From Bacteroidales bacterium (GTDB lineage: Bacteria > Bacteroidota > Bacteroidia > Bacteroidales > ML635J-15): a stretch of DNA of 5,279 bases. A program made the translations under genes and the position numbers. Where the stretch lies: contig JAQVGK010000281.1 in assembly GCA_028696755.1 (NCBI GenBank), forward strand, positions 1 to 5,279, written 5' to 3'. Below, piece by piece: positions 1-5,279 of the stretch. The notes beneath the pieces are model-generated. The model saw only the letters and a program-made list of their open reading frames with translations. It was not told the DNA's origin and ran no database searches. Position 1 is the first letter of the stretch; every line of letters starts with the position of its first letter.

Positions 1-2793
1 GCAGTTTATCCATTTACAAATCAAGAAAAATTCTATTATTCGGGGGACTATCCATATTTAGCTGACAAATATGCCATTGCTTGGAATTTAACATCAATTG
101 AACTTCCATCAGGAGGAAAGATAAAAGTTGATTATGAAGCAGATGATTATGCTTATGTTCAAGACAAAAAAGCAATGCAAATGTACGATGTTTTATGTGT
201 AAAAAAAGCACCAGATTTGGCCTCAAAAGAGGTTCTTTATGATGATGCCGGTCTGAGCTCAGGAGATTTTAATAATTTCATCTCTGTCAAACTGCCTGAA
301 TATTACAAAACAGACTATCCAAATATTACGAAATATGATTTGTTGAGAGATGAAAACGACTCCACGATGAAGTATCTTTATTTTAAGTTTGCAGTTGATT
401 TAGGACGAAACGGTAGTAATTACGAATATGTTGAAGGATACTCTCAAATTGACATTGATCAATCTGAACTTGATTTGGCACACGACATACTTTATGTTGC
501 TCTTAAACCCGCCGATAATGGAATTGTAGATGCAGTTAAAATAAATCCAATAACAGAAGCTTCATTAAATTTTACTAGGAATTACTTCCCAAGAATTGCA
601 TATGGTCAAGCAGATCCAACCTCAACAGCCTTATCACAGATTGGTCATGCTTTTGGAGCTATGCTTACAAATCTTGAACAGTTTCTTGTTGGTGCTAACA
701 GAGGAATGATGTTGCATGGACAGTCTAAAAGATTTAATCCAGATGAGTCGATAGTTAGATTATACAACCCGACCGGCATTAAAAAAGGTGGCGGAGGCAG
801 AGTTTGGCGTGTAAGAATAAGCGACGAATGGAACACATTTTCTGAAACTGAATCCACTTCTGAATACGGTCAGGTTTTTGACTACACAATGACAGAAAAT
901 GGACGCACTATTAGTTCGGGGGTTGCATCATACGAACCATTGGTTGGTGGAGAAGAAAACCCGTTTAAAGAGCCGGACTTTTATGTTGAGAAAAATCTTT
1001 TGGCAGCAAATAGAGAGTATTATCTCGAATTACCATATGGGGAATCCTTTTTTCCAGGACCTAGTGTTGGGTATCGCAAAGTCACAGTTAGCAGCTACAG
1101 ACCAAAACTTGATCCTGGATTGCACCATTTAAGTCAACCTGGAAGAGTTGAGAACGAATTTTATACTGCTTATGACTTCCCAACCAAGACAAGTAGTACA
1201 GATTTACCAGATGGTACTAAAGCAATTCAACCAGCAATCGCCAGTCTTAACTGGTTTAAGGTTCCTATAACCCACCATATTACTGCAAGTCAGGGATTTG
1301 TTGTAGAGCTAAACGATATGCATGGCAAACCCAAAAAGATTATGAACTATTCGGAAGGTGGAAATTTAATTAATGGGGTAGAATATGTTTACAAAACTGA
1401 TCCAGCAGGAAATTTATCGAATAATGCAACTATTATTACACCTCAACTCGAAGTAATAAATAATCAGGAAATTGGTGTTGATTATGACTTTGTTGTAGAC
1501 ATGCGCGAAAGTTCAACTACTTCATACACTGCCAAGATTAATGCAAATGCCGACAGTTTTCTTGCTTTTCTATTTCCAATTATTGTACCTATTATTTATC
1601 CAGGCAATAGTTTCGAAGATCTCCGCTTTAAGTCAGTTGTCACAACAAAGGTAATCAACCGATATGCTTTACTTGATGAAGTAATTACATATCAGGATGG
1701 GGCAAAACTTAGTACCAAAAACCTTGCGTATGATTCCGAAACTGGAGAAGTGCTTTTAACACAGGCTTCAAACGAATATGAAGATGAGTACTTCATATTT
1801 AATTATCCTGCGCATTGGGTTTATGATGGAATGGGCCAAGCATATAAGAATATAGCTTTTACCAAAACATTCGTAAGTGATGATGTTGATGAAGACGGAG
1901 TATTTGACAATACCGACGGTTTCTTTGTTGGCGGTGATGAAGTAATGATAGGAACTCATAAGTACTGGATTTACGATAATGATGGAACATTTAGTATCAT
2001 TGATAAAAATGGTGACCCAATTTATATAGGATTCCCATTTACAGCTAAAGTACTGCGATCAGGTAGGAAAAACATTCAAAACACAACAATAGCAAGTGTT
2101 ACCAGTCTTAAAAGCCCTGTTCATGGCAGCACTATTTCGTATGACTCTGAAACATATAGCAATCACAGAATAATTAACGCATCAGCAGTAGAGCTAACCG
2201 AAGAAACAATGATAGCATGTAACTGTTACGATTTTGATTTTATTGTTGAAAGGGTTAATCCCTACGTTTTGGGAATGAAAAATAATTGGAGAAAATTCTC
2301 AGATCGGGTTTTTATCACTCAAAGGGTTTATAATGAAGACTTAGAAGATAATAACTATAACACAAATGTGCGCACAAATGGATATTATGATGATTTTGTA
2401 CCTTTCTGGGATATAACTTCAAACACCTGGACAAAAAGCGCAGATTTGCGCTGGGTTTGGTCAGAGAGAATTAGCAAGTATAGCCATAATGGTATGGCAC
2501 TCGAAAGTTACAACCCTCTCAACATTTATTCAGCTGTTACTTATGGTTTCAATTCATCAAAACTTACATCAGAAGCAGCAAACGCGCGATTACAAGATAT
2601 TGGCTTCGAAAGCTTCGAAGACCCATTGGATTGCCCCGACAACTACTTTAGTTTCAGGACTGCTCAATTTGTTAACTCGTCAGCTGTTACGGGCGTTACA
2701 ACTGATGATTCGCACACTGGTCGCAGATGTATTAGAATAAGGCCTTATGAATTTGTTAAAATGACTAAAGGGTTAAATGGTTATCAGGAATAA
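1..2793 (+). CDS. C-terminal part of a giant Bacteroidota surface/secreted protein, uncharacterised family (5' end outside window)
   Basis: The frame is open from base 1 to a TAA at 2791-2793, giving 930 residues of a protein that starts upstream. The internal ATG at 175 is not the true start, because conserved-looking sequence (LPSGGKIKVDYEADDYAYVQ, residues 35-54) lies before it. Residue numbers here count from base 1. Visible motifs in order are: a Gly-rich GGGGRVWR (263-270); YGQVFDY (289-295); SSGVASYEP (305-313); GGEENPF (316-322); GESFFP (347-352); an EF-hand/TSP3-like loop with Asp at 628, 630, 632, 636 and 639 and Gly633; LRSGRKN (685-691); NASAVE (726-731); a CNC pair (C740, C742); VNPY..G..NNWR (752-764); Y848-G849 followed by EAANAR; GFESFED (868-874); and DDSHTGRRCIRI (902-913) near the end. 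From memory, this motif order marks very large secreted proteins of Bacteroidota that are often near Rhs/YD-repeat proteins. No function is established that I know of, and no enzyme site or membrane helix is evident. The protein ends soon after the SHTGRR motif, without a recognisable T9SS sorting domain. The reading frame is secure; the function is unknown. Confidence 0.9.
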   Translation, partial: AVYPFTNQEKFYYSGDYPYLADKYAIAWNLTSIELPSGGKIKVDYEADDYAYVQDKKAMQMYDVLCVKKAPDLASKEVLYDDAGLSSGDFNNFISVKLPEYYKTDYPNITKYDLLRDENDSTMKYLYFKFAVDLGRNGSNYEYVEGYSQIDIDQSELDLAHDILYVALKPADNGIVDAVKINPITEASLNFTRNYFPRIAYGQADPTSTALSQIGHAFGAMLTNLEQFLVGANRGMMLHGQSKRFNPDESIVRLYNPTGIKKGGGGRVWRVRISDEWNTFSETESTSEYGQVFDYTMTENGRTISSGVASYEPLVGGEENPFKEPDFYVEKNLLAANREYYLELPYGESFFPGPSVGYRKVTVSSYRPKLDPGLHHLSQPGRVENEFYTAYDFPTKTSSTDLPDGTKAIQPAIASLNWFKVPITHHITASQGFVVELNDMHGKPKKIMNYSEGGNLINGVEYVYKTDPAGNLSNNATIITPQLEVINNQEIGVDYDFVVDMRESSTTSYTAKINANADSFLAFLFPIIVPIIYPGNSFEDLRFKSVVTTKVINRYALLDEVITYQDGAKLSTKNLAYDSETGEVLLTQASNEYEDEYFIFNYPAHWVYDGMGQAYKNIAFTKTFVSDDVDEDGVFDNTDGFFVGGDEVMIGTHKYWIYDNDGTFSIIDKNGDPIYIGFPFTAKVLRSGRKNIQNTTIASVTSLKSPVHGSTISYDSETYSNHRIINASAVELTEETMIACNCYDFDFIVERVNPYVLGMKNNWRKFSDRVFITQRVYNEDLEDNNYNTNVRTNGYYDDFVPFWDITSNTWTKSADLRWVWSERISKYSHNGMALESYNPLNIYSAVTYGFNSSKLTSEAANARLQDIGFESFEDPLDCPDNYFSFRTAQFVNSSAVTGVTTDDSHTGRRCIRIRPYEFVKMTKGLNGYQE

Positions 2794-2808
2794 TTAAAAG
2801 AAATAATT
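2794..2808 (+). promoter_or_regulatory. Translation leader of the small exported gene
   Basis: This 15-base spacer (TTAAAAGAAATAATT) between the giant gene's TAA and the next ATG is entirely A/T apart from one G. It has no GGAGG-type site, which fits the A-rich leaders of Bacteroidota. The spacer is a multiple of three with no stop codon, so the TAA at 2791 is the only thing separating the two frames. No terminator hairpin or promoter fits here, which supports one transcript. Confidence 0.5.
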
Positions 2809-3246
2809 ATGAGAAAAATACTAATATTTATTGTTGCATCACTTTTAGCATCTGTCAATCTATTTGGACAGGCTGATATTATTCAGTTCCACTATCGAAC
2901 TAATTGGATTATGGCAGATTCTGTTACTCATTCAGACAGCATCAGTCTCGGTTATTTTATGAAGTTAACCGACAAAACCACTACACAAAGAGTTATTGTT
3001 TTGCTTGGAACCCAGCCCGAGACATCTGATATTGACTCTTTATGCTTTGATATTTCTGAAAAAAATGGAGTTTATCAAGGGACATCAACTGAGCTTGGAC
3101 CAACTATTATCAATGGTAGAATGCTAATCCCATTTAAAAATTATCATAAAACTACTATCTCTCAAATAAGGTATGCTACTGCTTACCTTTACGACACTAA
3201 TAATAATGTCTCAAAAAAAAGAATATATAGAAATAATTTGCCATAA
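2809..3246 (+). CDS. Small exported protein of unknown function
   Basis: This 145-residue protein begins with a clear signal peptide: MRKI, then a hydrophobic stretch (residues 4-19), then FGQAD, with cleavage likely around residues 20-22. The mature part of about 124 residues is rich in alternating polar and hydrophobic stretches, suggesting an all-beta fold. It includes RVIVLLGTQPETSDID (61-76), INGRMLIPF (101-109) and a basic C-terminal tail (KKRIYRNNLP). There is one Cys (C79), no lipobox, no second membrane segment and no catalytic motif that I recognise. The start follows the upstream gene's stop by 15 bases with an A-rich leader (TTAAAAGAAATAATT), which is usual for Bacteroidota. The next gene starts 10 bases after the stop, so co-transcription is likely. 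An A8 run at 3213-3220 near the 3' end does not create a useful frameshift. It could be an accessory or partner of the two giant flanking proteins, but that rests only on position. Confidence 0.85.
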   Translation: MRKILIFIVASLLASVNLFGQADIIQFHYRTNWIMADSVTHSDSISLGYFMKLTDKTTTQRVIVLLGTQPETSDIDSLCFDISEKNGVYQGTSTELGPTIINGRMLIPFKNYHKTTISQIRYATAYLYDTNNNVSKKRIYRNNLP

Positions 3247-3256
3247 ATATTGATCT

Positions 3257-5279
3257 ATGAAAATAGCTATTAAATTTATACTGCTTTCCCTGTCTGCAAT
3301 GATTTGTATGGATGCATATTCTCAAAGTGAATATGATGAAAGCTATGACAGGACTTATTATGTAAGGACAAGATATTTAAGTAATCATGAAGAGGCAGGT
3401 GACTTGGTTCCTGTCAACCCGCAAACATTAGATATATATACTGGTCCGCTTGATAAGTGTATTGAAAGTGCACTTCTATATCTAGATGGTCTTGCAGAAG
3501 ATGGCGTTGGAGAGAATGCCATTATTCGTATCCTTTTCGAGGTCGAACCTGACAATCTGCTAGATCCTTATTCATGCTTGGTTATTTTTGATGAAGAGTT
3601 ACCTGCAATTAATCATACTATTGGAACTATTATATTTGAATCAGCAATTCCACCAGAGTCTTTTTATAAACAAGGTTTTACACAAACCGTACTTGATTGT
3701 TCTCCCTATTCAGTATTTGTATTAGACAAATGTAATAATGTTGATATTCGATTTTTAACATTTTATAACATTAATGTTGCTCCTAGTTTGATCTCGATAA
3801 ACACGGCAAATAATGTAAATATGTATAAAAACAATTTTATCAATGACATTCCTAGTACCTTTAATGGCTCTAATATACTTTCAATTCATAAAACATTTGA
3901 AGAAACAAGTAGTCTCGACAACAATATTGAATTTCAATTTAACGAAGGTTTGAATCAAAAAGGGCTCGCATCGATTGATGTTTACCCTGATGCAAATATA
4001 AATATTTCAAATAATATTTATCATAGTAATATATATACTTCTCCACAAAATTTTAGACAAATTTTTGCTTCTAATGATCCAGGTTTAGAATCTTACAATG
4101 GTAATTTAACTATTAATCGCAATGAAATCTATTTTATGAATGATGTAATTTCATTTGTAAACCCTAAAAGCACATGGCAGTTTTGTGACAACACAATTCA
4201 TTTTGGCAGAATTGCTTTGGAAATTGTAATATTTGATTCTGACTGTAAATTTGATTTAATTAATGAAACCAATTTACCATATAATAGCAACAACTCAGGA
4301 AATGTTTTCATTCTTGACAATACTACTCCATTATCAGGGCTTCGCCCCACAATACAGTATTATTGCGACGAGTGTAATAATGTGGAGCCATTTAATGTAA
4401 TAGGTTACGATTTACCAATTCAAATTAGAAATTACCATTTACCTAATTTACTAATCCGAAAAAATAAAATTAAGGCTACTCCAATTGATAAAAAACCAAT
4501 TAGTAATATGTTTGAGGGCGTTTATGATATAAAGCCTAATCTTTCCTCAATAATCAGATTTTTCAATATAGCTAACAATCCAACAGTATTATCCTATACA
4601 TTAGATCTTGATGCTAATAATGGTGATTTTGCAGTTGATGTTTACTCATCAAATCTTAACGGTGATTTGATTGAGGACAAAAGTTCGCTTCAAATTTCAA
4701 GCACAAATCAAAATATTAATAACCCTGATTATCTTTATTCAAACTATTTTTTTAATCCCTCAAATATTAGGCATTTCGCATTAACAACAACTTCAATTGG
4801 AAAGTCTTCTCAATCTTTTCACAACGGTTTAGGCACCAGTAATGCAGCCTATTTTGTTCTTAATTATGACATTACATGCCCCGAGCACATGTGCATTAAT
4901 GACCCAATAAGTTTTGAAATTGATGGGCAAACAGGGTTTTCTTTCAGTTTTGACGAAGGTGATTTTAATCCTTATATTTCATCAACAATAACTGAGACTT
5001 TTGAAACATCTGGAGTTCACGTTTTGAAGATTAAACATCCTGATGACGATACATATCCTTATGAAGAATGGTTTGTATTTAATATTTTCGATGACGACAT
5101 CTGCAACCCTCCCTCTAACAACGTAACCACCGACGATTGTATTGGTCGTTTTTCGCCAGCATCAGGCGAAAAGTATGTTGTGAGTGCATGGGTAAAAGAC
5201 TCTCCTCTTGCTGGAGAGTATCCCGGCACATATTTTTGCCCAACTATTGTGCTTAATTATTATTACGAAAATCCTGATG
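3257..5279 (+). CDS. Large exported beta-helix / Ig-like / PKD-like protein, probable Rhs-type N-terminal region (3' end outside window)
   Basis: The ATG at 3257 opens a frame with no stop up to the window edge (674 codons plus one base). A signal peptide is plain: MKIAIK, hydrophobic residues 7-18, then DAYSQS, with cleavage near 22-23. Later Met15 and Met18 would destroy it, which supports this start. Residues about 66-125 (KCIESALLYL, then DEELPAINHTIGTIIFES) resemble the N-terminal part of secreted right-handed beta-helix proteins, where an LPxI segment precedes the first coil. Residues about 150-430 show irregular repeats of the pattern hydrophobic-x-hydrophobic-x-x-N-x-hydrophobic, for example VNMYKNNFIN, INISNNIYHS, LTINRNEIYF and LLIRKNKIKA (399-408), as expected for beta-helix coils. 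A CxxC (C370-C373) lies in this part. Residues about 433-535 look like the Ig-like domain that often follows such helices (FAVDVYSSN, ending HNGLG). Residues about 539-612 look PKD/Ig-like. From 616 a Cys-containing segment leads into GRFSPASGEKYVVSAWVKD (630-648), a module start I associate with Rhs/YD-repeat proteins of Bacteroidota. Domain calls are from pattern only. Confidence 0.85.
   Translation, partial: MKIAIKFILLSLSAMICMDAYSQSEYDESYDRTYYVRTRYLSNHEEAGDLVPVNPQTLDIYTGPLDKCIESALLYLDGLAEDGVGENAIIRILFEVEPDNLLDPYSCLVIFDEELPAINHTIGTIIFESAIPPESFYKQGFTQTVLDCSPYSVFVLDKCNNVDIRFLTFYNINVAPSLISINTANNVNMYKNNFINDIPSTFNGSNILSIHKTFEETSSLDNNIEFQFNEGLNQKGLASIDVYPDANINISNNIYHSNIYTSPQNFRQIFASNDPGLESYNGNLTINRNEIYFMNDVISFVNPKSTWQFCDNTIHFGRIALEIVIFDSDCKFDLINETNLPYNSNNSGNVFILDNTTPLSGLRPTIQYYCDECNNVEPFNVIGYDLPIQIRNYHLPNLLIRKNKIKATPIDKKPISNMFEGVYDIKPNLSSIIRFFNIANNPTVLSYTLDLDANNGDFAVDVYSSNLNGDLIEDKSSLQISSTNQNINNPDYLYSNYFFNPSNIRHFALTTTSIGKSSQSFHNGLGTSNAAYFVLNYDITCPEHMCINDPISFEIDGQTGFSFSFDEGDFNPYISSTITETFETSGVHVLKIKHPDDDTYPYEEWFVFNIFDDDICNPPSNNVTTDDCIGRFSPASGEKYVVSAWVKDSPLAGEYPGTYFCPTIVLNYYYENPD
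5150..5172. repeat. Inverted repeat, 8-base arms, 7-base loop (inside coding region)
   Basis: TTTTCGCC at 5150-5157 pairs perfectly with GGCGAAAA at 5165-5172 around the loop AGCATCA. It falls within the codons for the FSPASGEK segment of the beta-helix protein. No T-run follows on either strand, so it is not a terminator. It may be a chance product of the coding sequence. Confidence 0.5.
5199..5219. repeat. Inverted repeat, 7-base arms, 7-base loop (inside coding region)
   Basis: ACTCTCC at 5199-5205 pairs perfectly with GGAGAGT at 5213-5219 around the loop TCTTGCT. It lies 26 bases after a similar hairpin and encodes the DSPLAGE segment. No T-run follows. A functional role is not shown. 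Confidence 0.5.

Noticed and set aside
645..857. Open minus-strand frame of 70 codons inside the giant gene (likewise at 14-226 and 1768-1959)
   Set aside because: They are antisense to a well-supported coding frame, have no plausible domain or leader, and are of a length expected by chance.
2361..2380. Direct repeat CACAAATG (2361-2368, 2373-2380) around the 10-base palindrome TGTGCGCACA (2367-2376) as an operator
   Set aside because: It lies deep inside the giant gene and is accounted for by the coded residues TNVRTNG. No promoter or start site is nearby.
2603..2619. Repeated GCTTCGAA pair as a binding site or recombination site
   Set aside because: It encodes the FESFE part of a motif that appears conserved in the family; coding explains it.
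2489..2740. Second plus-strand frame of 83 codons overlapping the giant gene's 3' part (likewise 899-1132)
   Set aside because: The translations are low-complexity and lack motifs, while the overlapping main frame carries clear conserved-looking motifs throughout.
3213..3220. A8 run near the end of the small gene as a possible programmed frameshift site joining it to the next gene
   Set aside because: A -1 shift meets TAG within a few codons. A +1 shift enters the next gene's frame but stops at TGA 3251-3253 before its ATG. The next gene also has its own signal peptide.
3290..3320. Lipoprotein signal at Cys17 of the third protein
   Set aside because: The residues before Cys (SAMIC) do not match a lipobox. 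The hydrophobic core continues to a normal cleavage region at AYSQ.
4604..4639. Second calcium loop (DLDANNGDFAVD) in the third protein
   Set aside because: The Gly is at loop position 7 instead of 6 and the spacing is off. It fits better as a turn in the Ig-like domain.

Overview
The window looks like part of a chromosome or metagenomic contig from a Bacteroidota (Bacteroidetes) bacterium. The DNA is AT-rich, and the start sites have A/T-rich leaders instead of clear Shine-Dalgarno sequences. Two proteins carry signal peptides ending in the phylum-typical '..FGQ' or '..YSQ'. The protein families are the large, Asn/Tyr/Asp-rich secreted or surface proteins common in that phylum. Genus cannot be judged from the sequence.

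The layout is three plus-strand genes packed head to tail, with spacers of 15 and 10 bases, so they are probably one transcript. (1) Bases 1-2793 are the C-terminal 930 residues of a very large protein whose start lies upstream of the window. It carries a series of motifs that I recognise from a widespread but functionally uncharacterised family of giant Bacteroidota proteins, plus one EF-hand/TSP3-like calcium loop. (2) Bases 2809-3246 encode a small 145-residue exported protein of unknown function. (3) Bases 3257-5279 are the first 674 residues of a large exported protein that runs off the right edge. It has a signal peptide, a region resembling secreted right-handed beta-helix proteins, a following Ig-like domain, a PKD/Ig-like domain, and the start of a module (GEKYVVSAWVKD) that in my recollection precedes Rhs/YD-repeat regions in Bacteroidota proteins.

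The three genes look like a cell-surface or secreted-protein locus. A plausible reading is an Rhs-like or YD-repeat surface system in which the giant protein, the small exported protein and the beta-helix protein are made together. No secretion-system CTD, toxin domain, immunity gene or YD repeat is visible inside the window, so that reading is inference. No RNA gene, mobile element, CRISPR array or convincing promoter or terminator was seen, and no stretch over 300 bases lacks a gene.
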